The notes beneath the pieces are model-generated. The model saw only the letters and a list, made by a program, of their open reading frames with translations, was not told the origin of the DNA and searched no databases. Made by a program: the position numbers and the translations under genes. Source: Trogon surrucura (lineage: Eukaryota > Chordata > Aves > Trogoniformes > Trogonidae). From it: a stretch of DNA of 64,000 bases. This document shows positions 11,941-24,863 of the stretch, piece after piece (the first letter of the stretch is position 1; each line of letters opens with the position of its first letter). The stretch is taken from NCBI GenBank assembly GCA_020746105.1, contig CM036633.1, positions 14,058,501-14,122,500 of the forward strand, given 5' to 3'.

Positions 11941-13059
11941 GCAGAAGCTAGCCTCAGTCCAGGAAGAGAGTCCCACTAGGACTTTTCAGAGTCAATGAAG
12001 AGATGGTAATTTAGTGCAACAATCATAACCGGGTTCCTCCACCCACCCTCTAAAGCAACCGGCACCTCTCAAGCCGCTGAGGTGAGAGCTTGCTGATGGA
12101 ACCTCGTCTCCCAGGTGTTGGACTGAAGAACCAAGTGGTAGTGGCTGTGGAGGAATCCTCTTTGATTGCAGAAGAGGAACAGCCTGGAGTAGTGATGCAG
12201 AGAGACGGGAGCAGCGGTCCAGCAATAAAGGACACCAGAAGAAAGCCCTGAATGCACTTGCCTGAAGGTGTCATTCTGAGCACCGGTAACTGTTGGCAAC
12301 CTGCCTTCATCTCATCTCATCTCATCTGTTTCAGAAGATGCATGTGGGAGTAAGAACCATTGCTCTTTCTGGAGTCCTCAAGGCCTACATGTCTAAGTCT
12401 GTTGGGTGCAGGTGCAACAAGGTGAAGCAGTGGCTTTAAGGAAGCTACACTTCCACCCATCACCTTTAAAGACCACAGTGCTGCCCAGTTTCCATGGCCT
12501 ATTCCCTTGTCAGGTGTTCTGCCAACAGCACCAGGTGTGACATTGCTTTTGATGTCCCCAGCTCATCTCACCGAGGGCTCCTGCAGAGCTGGCAGGAGGT
12601 CCGGGGGGATTTCAGCCACTGCTGGCCTGGGAGCAGAGATTCATACTCCATCAGCAATGTCCTCTGCTCCATGTTTTCAAGTGTCATGGTAGAAATATGT
12701 CACCAAGTTGAGGACAGCTATCCAAAACCAGCTTCTGGAAGCTGCCCTTAAAATGAGATGAGAAAATGCAGGGGTTTATGTATCAACAAGGAGACATCTC
12801 AGCAATGGGTTTGTTCTATTTTAACAGAGCAAATAAAGCATTTCTGCTAAATAAATTTTCTAGTCTCTTTATTACTACACTGAAATAAACATCAATGTTT
12901 TTCAGACTTGGCTTGGAGTTTTGGGTGGGGTTTTTTTTATGGTAAGGCTGTAATCAGCCTTATTTAAATTGGTTTGGTCTTTTGCCTCACGGTGTCACCT
13001 CAGAACTTGTTCTGTAATGTGGAGGATGATTTTATGAGATGTATGGGCAGACACCTTGG
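11941..13059. other. Non-coding sequence with a (CATCT)n
   Basis: No supported gene. Between about 12050 and 12310 several frames are open on both strands. A 51-codon plus frame (12096-12251) looks vaguely protein-like but has no recognisable feature and no partner. A short (CATCT)4 lies at 12308-12327. Confidence 0.5.
12308..12327. repeat. (CATCT)4 microsatellite
   Basis: Four exact copies of CATCT in tandem. A simple repeat with no visible context. Confidence 0.85.
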
Positions 13060-13420
13060 ATTCTTTCAGTTTTCATTAATTTGATTCCTTGCAGGCAAGG
13101 AAAAGCTGTAATAATGTGATAAAATGAGGGAAGTGGTGACATTTAATATCATAAAAGAGCATAGAGGGGGGGCTTGGTGTTTTTAAGTGTCACCAGCACA
13201 TTTTTTCCAGAGACAGCCCAGCCCTGGGAATCAAGCCCCTGAAATAATTTAATCCGTGCATGATAAAAGGAATCGCTAGAAATAATTCACTCCTTGTCTT
13301 ATTGCACATAGACTAATTTGGGAGCTCATTATTTATTTGGCGAGTATTTAGCATAACAAATCAATTTCTAGTGACACCTGAGATGAGGTAATTTATACTG
13401 AAAGTCAAAAGAAGATGAAA
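13060..13420. promoter_or_regulatory. Possible conserved non-coding element
   Basis: An AT-rich but complex stretch with densely spaced homeodomain and HOX/CDX-like cores, including TTCATTAATTTGATTCC, AATAATTTAATCCGTGCATG, ACTAATTTGGGAGCTC and ATTATTTATTTGGC. It lacks simple repeats and transposon landmarks and sits just upstream of the exon-like frame at 13460-13678. The texture resembles vertebrate conserved enhancers. That is an impression only, since no alignment was possible. Confidence 0.2.
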
Positions 13421-13459
13421 AAAGGAAGATTAAACTTTGTTATTTTATAAGCAGCCTGT

Positions 13460-13678
13460 TTGGGTCTCGCTGGGCTATCCAGTGCCAGCAGCAGCGAGGA
13501 CAGTGGTCCCAACACCTGGAGCGGGAACGTGCCTCCCCAGTTCTACCTGGCCATCAGCCCTTTGCCAGAACAAGAACCTCTTCTGGGCTCCAGGCTACTG
13601 GGAAGCCGGCTCAGATACCAGTTAGAGCAACGAGGCATTATGGGAGTTGAGCTTTTACATCCCTGTAGGAAGACCTGA
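13460..13678 (+). other. Candidate coding exon, unrecognised
   Basis: I do not recognise this peptide. The frame includes GLSSASSSEDSGPNTWSGN, then VPPQFYLAISPLPEQEPLLG and GSRLRYQLEQRG. It ends HPCRKT with TGA at 13676-13678. Codon third positions in the middle are mostly G or C (for example GCC AGC AGC AGC GAG GAC), unlike the AT-rich flank, which is why I single it out. A weak acceptor, GGGCTATCCAG, ends at 13481, within the frame. A serine/acid-rich start and proline-rich middle would fit a disordered protein tail. There is no domain, signal peptide or membrane segment. It may be a terminal exon of a gene with exons elsewhere, or chance. Confidence 0.2.
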
Positions 13679-15136
13679 CTCTTTCATTTGGACACACACT
13701 CTTTCACCCTGCTGTCACAAGACAAAACCATCTGAAGAAACCTGCTGAGGAACCTGCAACTCGTGGGAAGATGAATGCATCCTCAACTTGCATCATTTTG
13801 TATGTCCTTGTCTGTTTCTGAACAAAATGGCCCAAAACACCCTTCCGCAAGCATAACACTAATTTGAGAAAATTTTACTGGAGGCTACAAGGCTCTGAAA
13901 TAGGCAAAAATTCAGATGTCTTCCAAATTTTGCTCAGCAGTGCAGGAGAGGTGCAACTCCTCAAGCCCAGACCCGCAGTAGATTTTTGTATAAGCTTGCA
14001 CAGAGCAAATTGAGGCAAGAGGACGGACCAATGACTTTCCCAAAGGCAGCAGCAAATACGTTTGAGTTGCTTTGGCTGCTGCTGCCAGCCTGAAAAAGGG
14101 AGCATGAATTGATGCTAGATGGAGCTAGAAGGAGCCTGAGAAAACTGAAAGAGAATAGAAGGGAAAATGGGATGCTCAAAAAAAAGTGCTCAGGTAGTAG
14201 ATACCCTGCAAGCTGGGGGGTGGGTGGGATGTGTCCCAGGTATCCTGACACAGTTTCTGGGCTTTTCATCTCAAAGAGTCCTGAGCAGTTGCAAACAGGC
14301 ACTGCTGGAGCACACAGAAACAAATATTTCCCATCTGTCCACATCGCACGAGCCTGGCTGAGGATGCAGAAAGCAGCTCCTTGGCCCGAGCACCGCATCA
14401 GAGAGGACCACTTCAGCAATCCATCCTGCTGTGATATTACAGGTAATGGTGTTTTTAATTTTTTTCTTCCCCAAGTTATAATCAGTTTAATGAAAGCCAG
14501 TTTTTCAAAAGGATGGATGCCACTTGGACTTGTTTTGCCAATGCAATGCAAGAGAAAAATCAAACTAAACTTTTTCTAGTTTCTAGTGGAAACATGTTCC
14601 TGTTTGTTTTGTGTTGATATTTTCAGATTTAAAAAGAGGAACACTGCAAAACAAGACAACATTTCTTATTATGGGGATAGAGAACACTTGGAGGCAACAA
14701 AATTGACTTTTCAGAAGCCAGTGGCAGCTGTTTAGGTTTTAATTACTGAAAGGTTTTCTCTGACCCAAATATTTATCTCCCTAATGTTTCATTTCAGAAA
14801 TAAAACCAACCAAAAAAAAAAACCAAAACAACCCATCGTGTTTCTAACTTTGGGCACATCTGGGAATTCACAGCCAACTGCGAGGTGCCCTTTACCCAAA
14901 GATGCTTACAGAATAATATTCTTAGAAAGGGAAGATCATGCAGCGTGGCCCCACATGCACCTGCTCCCTGCCCACACAACATATTCTGCGCCGCAGGGTC
15001 ACACCTTAACAGCAACCTGGAAATGTTCAGCCCTAAAAAAAAAGCTGCAATGATTGCTCTGTCCCCTTTGTAGCCTCATGGTATCAACAGAGAGCTACAT
15101 CCACGATCACTCATTTCAGTATCCTGTGACATTATT

Positions 15137-15151
15137 AAAAAAAAAAAAAAA
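15137..15151. repeat. A15 homopolymer
   Basis: Fifteen A in a row. No AATAAA hexamer lies in the 30 bases before it, so it is read as a simple homopolymer. Confidence 0.8.
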
Positions 15152-17659
15152 GCAACTTTCTGCAATGACCTGACAGAATATTCAAATCTGGGGCAAGAGC
15201 AGCCAGAACTGACCAAAGTCAGCAGAAAAGCAGATATTCTTATGGAAACACGTGGTTTAATTCTGGTGGGTTCAGTTGAAATGAGTAAGTAAAAAACTAG
15301 ATTGATCATTAGTGGTAAGCCTTACAATTAATTGTTATAATCAGAATATTTTTTGTGTCAGTTTTTCCACAAATGGTAATTTTAAAAGCAAAAGATGCAC
15401 CATGCTCTGTTGGTGACATCTGGCACCCACCTCTTCTAGGAAGGCTGGTGGGTTCACCTGACTTGAAGAGCATCCATTGCTCCCGCTGTAAAATCCAGCA
15501 GCACTTTCTGTTTCGATGAAATATCCCAACATATCACAGGCATTTTATTTCCACAGGTGTATTTTTGGGTGGTTTTTTTTGTTACAAAGTCTTAGAATGA
15601 TGCACTGCAGGAGGAGATGCACATGCCAGGGAGACAAAAAAAGGTGTCAACCAAATCCATGCCGATTTTATTCTCCCTCTGTAAAGGACAGCTAAAACCA
15701 CTTCCAGAGTGGGACCACACCTCAGTGTGAGCCACCGTGAATTTGGTTTAGCTTGCTTCCTGCACCAGAAATATCTTCTGGCCCTTTCCTTTCCAGGTAA
15801 AATCACTCCCCTGCTTAATCAACCCCCCCACCCCACTTCCCAAAATCCTGTGCATGCTTAACTCTGCCTCAATTCCCAGAACGTTTTCAGGATCCTGGGC
15901 AGGCTTTTGCTTAGATCCAGATTTCAGCCCATGGGAATAATCTCCGTAGGGCGGCCGCAGCGACCGCTGCCTGTCAGTGGCAACATCATCAGGCCTTGTA
16001 GGATGGTGAGGGGTTGGAGAGGTGCGTGAGTGCACCCAAAACGTGTGTGCTCTCGCCTTCTATGTATTTACAACCAGTTTTTAATTAGCAGCCGTAAGAG
16101 CTCTGCAAACATTTAAACAGACTTTAAATAGCCATGAAAACACAATCCAAAGTCAAGCATGCCCGCCTGGTTAATGCAGTTAAACCATCCATATCAGAGC
16201 CTGCACGGGGGCACACCACAGCTCCCCCCGAGTCCAGAGAACCCTTGCCCCTCTACAATCACACTTCAGCAACTTTTGAAGGAGACTCAGTGTGGCAGAA
16301 AGCTGGGGCTGGCGGGTACCAGAGCGGTGGCAGTTCTCTGCTCTGGGCACTGCTCAGAGTCAGGCATGTGGCTCTTTCTCCCACTCCTGCTGACTGTCAC
16401 CCTCCAGTTTCCCACTCCTTGTTCCCGTGTTACCTCCTCTTTAACCAGAGTTGATGATTGCTTGCTCCTGTCCTCCTCAGTAAGCATTTAGGGGTGTTCC
16501 TCAGGGTTTCAAAACCCCATGAAAAGCATCAGGCTGCCTTAGAGCACAAGCGATCTCTTTTCAAATAGGGATGGCTTATAGACATCTCCGCATCCACAGT
16601 GTATGTGAGAGAAGACTCAAGATTTTTCCATGAAACCATGAACATGAAGCCATGAAACCTTCTTTAAAAAAGGCAGAGATTCTCTGAGTCAGAAAAATGT
16701 AGAGTTGGGACGGGAGAAGCATACCCAACCCTGTGCACTGGGAGAAAACCCCAGAGTTAATATAGTTTGCTCATGCAATAATTGCATGTTTTACCTCAGA
16801 AGGGGTAGTGTTACTCAGACTCTCCTTTTTAAAAGACAAAAATGAGCAGTAAAAATGAATGCAAGGAAGCTGCCCTCAAGAAACATTTCCCTTTACAGCC
16901 ATCGAGCCAGTATCTCACCAACAGTAAAAACTTTTCCAAGAGTCCATAGCCCTGCGCAGGAGCAGCTGACCCCAGCGCCACCGGTTATATCAGCCATCAA
17001 TTTTTGAGACCTCCTGATTGTCCGACTTGCCAAGACCACTTCATGTAAGGTTGCTGAGCATCCCCCAACAGGAAAAACCCATGCTCATCACCAGCTTTGG
17101 ATTAAGTTCAGACAGAAGACCAGGGGAGGGACAAAAGCATCGGATTTAACTACCTCAAAAGAAATAAATTCAAACCTAAATCTCATTGTAAGTCATCGAG
17201 ATCATTCAATTCGCTCCCAGCTCTGCAGATGAATCACCCGAAAGCCCACGTAACCTCCAGCAGGCAGGGGAAGCAGGTCTGGAGAGCTGCTCCTGTGCTG
17301 TTATCCCTTTGAATCTCTTTGGGATTAAATGAACCTCTCCAGTTATACTTCCGAGAGCCCTGTCTCTGTATTAAGCCCTGTGTTATTTTCTCACACGTGT
17401 GTTTATTTGTTTAGTCCTCTAAATTCAGAACACAAACTTCTGCCTTGGCTGACCCTCTCTGTCCCCATTCCTGGGATATGGCCATGGTGACAACGCCCTG
17501 CAGAAGCCAGAAGCTCTCCTGAGACTCCATCCTCCACCTATAACAGTCTGCTGCAGTAAAAGCAAGTGTCTAACAAAGTCCTGAGCACCAGATTTCCTTG
17601 TAAAACCAAGAAATGACTCTAAGTGGTCTGTCTCAATACCAGAACTTCATTTATTTATT

Positions 17660-17678
17660 CCTCCCCCCACCCCCCCCC
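17660..17678. repeat. C-rich tract
   Basis: A run of C broken by one T and one A. Low-complexity sequence and a likely site of assembly length error. Confidence 0.7.
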
Positions 17679-17814
17679 AACCTGCATTTCTCTCCCTACC
17701 TCTCCAGTGCCTTCTGCTAGTGGCTGCGTTGTACCAGAGCCTGCACAGAGCAGTCAGAGGAGATTGAGGCTTTAGACCCGAGCCAGGAAGGAGGCTCAGC
17801 TCTACACTCAGCCA

Positions 17815-18240
17815 GTGTGCACATGATAATTAATCAAATAATTAAGAGTAACTAACCACACATCTCCTGGCAGATAAGTGTGCACAATCTATGGGTCCGA
17901 TTAGGACAGCCCTGCATGCTGGTAGGTACGTCTCCGTTACCGGTGTTGCTCCAGACATAACCCAAGGCCACAGACAAGCAGGGTTTCCACGGTTTTCCAT
18001 CCACCTTTGGATAAATGTCATCCTGGAATTGAGCCAGCAGCACAAATGAGACTTACCCTTGCAGCTCAGAGCACTGGATAACCACGGCTGGCCATGGCAG
18101 GTGTGCCTCTGCAAACACCCTGGCTGGGACCACAGGGATAATCCCACACCAGTCAAGGTTAATTAGGTAAAGGAGCAACATGCAGAGGGTTACTTTGTTA
18201 CACACTTAATTGTTTGTGTGATTAGTAATGTAAAATGACA
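17815..18240. promoter_or_regulatory. Possible conserved element with homeodomain cores
   Basis: Several homeodomain-type sites lie close together: TAATTAAT at 17827-17834, a second ATAATTAA just after it, TAATCC (OTX/PITX-type) at 18139-18144, TTAATTAG at 18159-18166, and CTTAATTG near 18205. The stretch has no transposon landmark or microsatellite. The minus-strand frames here (17842-18156) are not convincing as protein. An enhancer role is inference from motif clustering alone. AT-rich DNA produces such cores by chance. Confidence 0.2.
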
Positions 18241-21044
18241 TCTCATTAGCTTTTGAGGAGGGAGAGGATAGGTGCAGAAGTCTGACTATTAACAGGATAC
18301 AGCAAGGAACGGCAGCATTTCAAAAGGCAGCGGTATTTATCACAGCCTGTTTGAAGACGAACTATCGAAATGTGCAATGTTGTTTTTGTAAAAACTCCAA
18401 ATGAGTATTCTTGCAATTGTAAAACATATCAGGATCTTTGTGCTGCCTTTAATCTGTCAGTTCACCTTCAAGAATTTAATGAACTCATCTAGGTTACAAA
18501 ATGTTTTATTCAAGACAAAGCCTGATATTATCATTTAGGATGTAAATCCTAAACTAATAGAAGCTGAAGTTGATAGTAAAATAGCAATTAATCCACAATG
18601 AGAGTAACAAAAATTAACAAACTTCTGTTCAAATATTTATATCAGGAAAGTTCTGTTACTTGGTCATTGATGCCATTTTGAAAACGGATTTTGAAAGCAC
18701 AAACCCCAGCTTTACATTGAGCAGAAAGCTCTGCTCTGAGGAGCTGCCTAGCATTTGCTGGGACAGAAACAGCCCCAGCGACGGCAACACCTTCTTCCGG
18801 GGGGACTGTGGGAGCAGTAATTTCTAATCTTCCCAATTTTCCTCCTGCTATTTGCTGTCCTGAATATTTAACCTCTTCTCCATTATAAAGAGAGAGCTGG
18901 GGCAGGGAAGCTATTCCCCGAAGAGCTGTGCTTCTGCAGCTGGTGGGTACCGCATACACTTCACTGCACTTGCCTGGTCTTATTTAAAAAGTTGATATGA
19001 AATACACCCAGAGCAGCTTTCTAACCCTGGTGATAGACTTGGCTCTCTTGGGTTTTGCAGGCTCCATGGAAAGAAAAACCCACAAATACAAACTGAGGGC
19101 AGGTTTATGTTTCTGTACAGCAAGGGGCTCACATATGGAACCCACAGTCACACCACCTCCTTAAAGGAGAGGCATCAGATGCACATAGCAAAGATGTGGG
19201 AGTATACTAAGATGACCACAAACCAGGGGGGCTAGAAAGGATCCTGTTTCTGCCTGCAAGGCAGACGGGGCAGGAACTAAGGAGGATCTTCCTGCACAGA
19301 GCAGTTGCTCCCTTTCCGTCCCACATGTGGTTTGCCATAGTACTTTCCTTCCAGAAACACTGGAGGTGCAAAGCACTGGCCTCAAAATAGCTGCTTTGGT
19401 TACAGAGGTGGGCTGTGAAGCCTCACAGCTGCTTTCCAGGCAGGGGCATCAGCAAGACAAACCACACCAGTAACTGGAGAGGGAAAGGCATCACTCCAAC
19501 AAGCCCAGCTAATAAATCTGCCCCAACTAGATGCAGCACCAGTCTCAGCTGCTGCATTTATGCCCTTGTTCCTCCACTTGGATTACAGGCTGTTCAAACC
19601 TCCAAGGCATTAAAAACAAAGAAATACTGAAAAAAAAACCCAACAAACATCAACTGTGCTCCCCCAGCCGCTTTGCTGGAGTCAGACACCCCAAAAAAAG
19701 AAAGAGGGGATGAAAGAAAAAAAGGTGTGTGCAAACATTTGCAGGTGGCTGCTCACCAGTGCATGCAGTCATTTTCATCCTGACCAGTTCTCCCAAGCCA
19801 AAGTAAAAATTAAAGTTGGCATGTCACTCTGCAGGCAGATGTGTTTCATAATGCATGGGCAGAGTATATTTTATTAATTCTGGTTTTTTTGTAGATCTCC
19901 CTTTGCGTAAGTTTCATCTTTCCATGAAGCTTCGGGGCTCTGTGGGTTGTTTTTCTAATAATATTTTTTTTCCCTGCGGGATGCTGTTACAGGGACCTGA
20001 GCAGATCCCACAGTGCTCTGCAGGTGGGACAACAGCAGGAAGGTCCTTGGAACAGAGGCAAGAGAGTCCCAGCCTCAAGAAGCAGGTGGTGAAGGTTGCT
20101 CTTGCAGTTGTGGAAAGTCTTTAGGTACAAAGTCACCTCAGCTAGACAGCCAGTTTACAGAACTCCCTTGATACTAACCTAAAGCCTGTTTCAGGACACT
20201 TAATATTTTCCTTCAATGAGCCTTTTGGAAGTATCATTTGCTTATAGGACCTAACTGCTGAAGGGGAAAAAAAAAATAACAAAAAACCAACCCATGGAGA
20301 TTTCAGTGCTGAATGCTTCCTCTGTGTGCTGGTAGATCTGTGATAAAACCCCATTTCCTACGGGGCTGTGCTACTCTCCCCACCCTCCCTGCAAACCCCA
20401 TTTAGGTTTTGGGAGCAGACTGAAATTTTTGAGATGGTAGAAGAGCAGAAGCCGGTAGTAAAACTGATGGGGTCAAGGGAGAGAATTCAGGCAGTGGTTC
20501 AGGCTCATATCTGCTGCTCCTTGCACCAGAGGCTCTCACACCCGTGCACTGGATACGTGGTGCTCCACGTTTACTCTGACACAAGTACCTGAATGGAGGA
20601 CCCTGTCCTGTTTTCAGAGGAGCACCTTGCTGTTTTTCTGGTTATTTTTTTAACTCTTTGAAGCCATTTCCTCCCTTTTGCTGTGCCATCAGGCTTCTCC
20701 CAGGGACAGAAACCAGAACTGGCCAAACAGTGGAAGGTGCTTTCCCCGATGGGGTCAACCCGCTGTACTGGGAGAACATTGCTCATGGAGGTGCTATCAG
20801 AGCAAGTGCCGCAGAAGAGACTCTAGCCCCAGCACAAACACAATTTCCTCAGACTCCTATTTAGATTTTAATTTCTCCCCCCCATCCCAGGTTAAAAAAC
20901 ACAAAATTGAGGGCAGACAAAAACATGAGTTAATAACGTACCAGTCATCTGGAAGCAAGTTGAGAATGAAGCCATCTACTAATGGTACCATCTGGGGACC
21001 AGCGCTTATTTTATACAAAGCTGGGGTCAGGCTTTTGCAAGCTG
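18241..21044. other. Unique non-coding sequence
   Basis: No supported gene or transposon. A minus frame at 18642-18959 (105 codons) has no stop but no recognisable domain. The rest is short overlapping frames and A-rich patches (for example near 20265-20275). Confidence 0.55.
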
Positions 21045-21385
21045 AGAATTCTAGAATATTAGGGGTTGGAAGAGACCTCTAGAGATCATCTAGTCCAACC
21101 CCCTGCCAGAGCAGGGTCACCCAGAGCAGGTCACACAGGAACGTGTCCAGGCGGGGTTTGAAAGTCTCCAGAGCAGGAGACTCCACACCCTCTCTGGACA
21201 GCCTGGGCCAGGGCTCCGGCACCCGCACAGGGAAGAAGTTTCTCCTCATGTTGAGGTGGAACTTCCTATGCTCTCGCTTACACCCATTATTCCTTGTCCT
21301 ATCACTGGGCACCACTGTGAAGGGACTGGCACCTTCTTCTTGACCCCTCAGGTGTTTATACACATTTATAAGATCCCCCTGAACC
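21045..21385 (-). mobile_element. CR1 LINE 3' fragment
   Basis: A reverse-oriented CR1 of about 340 bp. The plus strand opens GAATTCTAGAATATTAGGGG, then GGTTGGAAGAGACC and ATCTAGTCCAACCCCCTGCC. It carries the GGGCCAGGGCTCCGGCACCC block shared with the copy at 8427. On the minus strand a frame (21079-21363) includes [20 protein letters not shown] and [20 protein letters not shown], recognisable as the CR1 reverse-transcriptase C-terminus. It is 5'-truncated near 21385. Few differences from the 8427 copy suggest both are of similar, fairly recent age. Confidence 0.94.
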
Positions 21386-24300
21386 TACATGGCAGAAAAC
21401 ACAACCAGTTATATTTGGAGCAGCTTTTCCAGTCTGGGTTTATTTGGTGGGGTATTGTTGAGTTCTTTGGCTGAGATTTTTCCCTGAAATACCACAAAAT
21501 TAACAGATACAATATTCCTACACTGATCTCTCTCAAATGCAAACACAAGTAGCTGGGAGCACAGACAATATAAAGCCAATGTCAGGAATAAATAAAGTAG
21601 ATTAATCATAACATTAATTAAGCCTTAAGACAACTCCGTACAGTCAAATCAATGTCTACCCTGCAGATAAACTTGATCTGAGCAAGAAGTAGTGGAGTGA
21701 AGTGACAACAGGTTATGAAAATTCTAATCCTCCACAGCACCCTGTCCTTTGCCTTAGAGATGCTTGTAGGGGCTGGGAAAGGAAAATACCCCTGTATGTG
21801 CATTCACCCCCTCTATGAGTTACAGTAGCGAAGAGTTCCCTTCTGGGAAAATACCATTAAATTCTGGCCCTGAGCAGTCAAAAGCTGCTTTAATGCTTGT
21901 TTCACTAGTGTTGGGGTTTCACACTGTGTTTTAGATGTCGTTGGGATATCCAGGGAGCAGAACCAAGGCAAGGCAAAGCAAAACAACATGTTCCATTGTT
22001 AGGAGCAGTGCACGTACTTCAAACAACGGGGGCATTTTCAAGATTGAAAAAGACATTTTTTTTCCAGATTTTTTTTATCAAGAAATTTTGACTATGCCAT
22101 TATTTCACATTTAATATTAAAGAGTAAGGCTTGCTCAGGCTAAGATCACTTACAGATTCCCAGTGCTCGCTATCTGTATTCCTTCAGTTAATAAGTTGCT
22201 GATAAAAAAAAATATACTGGTAACCAAGTGTTAATAAGCCATTATTTTTGAAGGACAGAAAAACAAAGAGACAAATTGTAAAAATTCCACAATAAAATTC
22301 TGATTTTTAAAGGTAAACTAATACTCAGGATTCTGGATTTTCAGTTAATTTTAATGACCCCAAGAAGCAACAAAGAAAGTGAGAAAAAATTAACTGTTTT
22401 TGCAGAGTGCCATACTGCAAACCTGTCAAGAAACCAATTTTATTTGTTCAAAACTTAACCATTTTTTTTTTGCTACCACAACATTTACAAAAACAATACT
22501 GGGATTTTTTTGAAAACTCTTGTTCTGACACATCCTAAGCTACAACCGCATCATTCACAAAGGCTGAGATTCACCCCACGTAGCCACTCGAATTTCATTT
22601 AGATGTTTAAATAAGAACTTACTCATACAACACACTACTCCTGGATCCTTCAGATAGAACATTTTCAGCACAAGTTGAATCAGTAGCTTGGGATTTAACC
22701 TCCTTTTATTCTTACCTGGTAACCAAGGCGATGTTACTTCACAAGAACCAGGTGTAGATGGAAACACCGACTTTTCACAGAGAGCTTCAGCTGCTCCACC
22801 AGCCACACATATAGACTATTAACACCCAGGTTTAATTTGCTGCAAGAGCTATTTGGCAGGGGGAACAGAAATTAGACAGCTCGACCGGACTATTTGTATG
22901 GTGATAAATGAGAAATATTGATCAGTGTGGAGTTCCCTTCGTATCCTCCTGACTGTTTTTCCTAATCTTGTTAAACTTCTTTCAGCTGTGACAGCTCAGG
23001 TGAGCTCTGCTGCTGGGGGAGCCCAACGGGAGCACAGATGCTGGTGGTGCTTCATGGTGTTTAACACCAGCTGAGGAGCTGATCTTTAGATAACTTCAGA
23101 AAGGAAAAGAACATCCTTTTTCCCCTCTCTCTCCACTGCAAAACCTTGACCCTGATGCACTTTTATTAGACCCAACACCATTAGTGTCAGCAGTGTTAGG
23201 AGATATGGAATGGGTGTGAAAAGAATGAGGAACAGCTTCTGCTCATCTGCAACAGGAGCTCTGTTTCCCGGTTAAGAACGTTCTGTTTGACTCACCGAAG
23301 ATAAACAATATGCAGTGGGACACATTGACTGAAGGAGAATGTTAATACCACACAAGCAATAACATCTTCATGTCCTCGCTCAGCCTTTGAACCGTTTTCC
23401 TGGCTGGGCAACTGCTGGGAGGGACGATAGCCTTCCCCAGCCCACTCACTCTTATTTGCCGATGATAGCAATCGCACCCAGTCAGCTTCATGCTCAATTT
23501 GACATTATTTAAATGACTACACGAGAAATGAAACGCTCGGAAATACAGATTTTCATGCACTCATTTGCTAATACGCCACGCAGATCTGACTGCTGCAAAC
23601 AAAAAGCAGATCTAAGAGGCAAGCAACTATTACATAAGTTCAAGCTTCAGAATCTTCTTCGCTCACTTCCAGTCCCTTTGATTTCATTATTTCAGTTTAT
23701 CCATCAGTGAAGCTGCAGAAAAGCAATTCCTAAAGGAGAGTTTTACCCTTCATCTACAACTCCTGTTTTGTCTCAATTGTCCCCACGAATCTATGTCCCT
23801 TTGTATAATCTGGTGAAAAATTTGTATACCCGGTGAAATGAAGGAGGAAGTTCTGTGAACTCCCCTAACAACTGCAAATACAAATAACAACTTACACACC
23901 CAAGTAGGGATCTATGCAGAGCAGTTAGGGCGCTTTTCCGCACAATTACATGCAATTAATTAGGGCATTGAGACATATGATGGGGCCCCTCTGCCTGCCT
24001 CCTTCCGTTTCCATCTACAGTAATTCCCCAGGAAAGCCTTCACCCATATTTAGTGCAGTTTTGGGGGGAGAAAAGTCCCCTGTAGAGAAGTTACAATTAG
24101 CAAAAATGGACTCCTTGCCTGCTATTTCCTTTTCCTCTAGAAGTGCTGCTTGTAGGTTTTTTTTTTACAGCAGCTATCTGTGCTCGTTAGCTGACAAAGA
24201 GTAACAAAATTTTGTTAAAATCGTGAGAACATGTCCTGCACCATCACGGTCCTTCTCAGCCTCGTGGCGTTAGGAGCCACAGAAATATGAATTCATCTTC

Positions 24301-24819
24301 TCACACTGAGACATTTTGCCGAAACTATTTCGAAGAAGAACACAAGAACTTGTCCCATTAGGGCCCTTATTGCTGAAAAAATGGGAATTTTCTGGTAACC
24401 AACGACAGGTAGCGTTCCATAATTCAACGCCTACTGACACATTCTCAGGAAGGTTTATATATGTAAAGGAGAAAAGGAAGAATATCAAAATCAAATCAAA
24501 CCCCACACCTCACCACCACCCCAGCAGCAGTTTCTGGGGCGTGGAGGGTCCGAACAAACACATGGGCTCTCTTCATGAGTAGAGCAATGGTTTCCAATAT
24601 TAGGGCCCAAAGACCAGAGCTTAAAAAACCCGAGAAGACAAAGGACTTAGAATAAGAGTCTTGTGTATGCAGAAAAAAAAAAAAATCCTGGAAAGAACTG
24701 TGTACGCTGAGAGTATGTTTAATTCTCGATGTCACACATATTCTTCTAACAGCTAAAATAAGAAACTATTAGCAAGGCTGCCAGAATTGGCAGAGGGAGC
24801 AAAGCGAGGCGGCTTGCGG

Positions 24820-24863
24820 GAGCTGCTCGTAGGTGGAAACAGCTCGTAAGCGAGGAGCAGCTC
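24820..24863. repeat. Short inverted repeat
   Basis: GAGCTGCTC (24820-24828) is matched by its exact reverse complement GAGCAGCTC (24855-24863), with a 26-base spacer that itself contains AGCTCG. It would form a 9-bp stem. The stretch is locally GC-rich against an AT-rich background. Confidence 0.6.

Larger units (their letters stand above)
13679..17814. other. Unique non-coding sequence
   Basis: No supported gene or transposon. A-rich patches occur near 14810-14825 and 15137-15151, and a C-rich patch at 17660-17678. A 200-codon minus frame (13961-14563) overlaps a 156-codon plus frame, has no domain, and I treat it as chance. Confidence 0.55.

Noticed and set aside
12096-12251. 51-codon plus frame with an acidic, valine-rich peptide
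   Set aside because: The text is protein-like but there is a stop just upstream, no convincing acceptor, no family match, and three open minus frames over the same bases.
13961-14563. 200-codon minus-strand open frame
   Set aside because: It overlaps a 156-codon plus frame. It has no recognisable domain, and its leucine/serine-rich composition is as expected from the antisense of A/G-rich DNA.
17842-18156. Minus frames of 104 and 63 codons, the second with an acceptor-like CAATTCCAG before it
   Set aside because: The frames conflict with each other and no family is recognisable. The stretch is better explained as possible regulatory sequence.
18642-18959. 105-codon minus open frame
   Set aside because: It has an alanine/valine-rich middle but no domain, no splice context and no neighbour.
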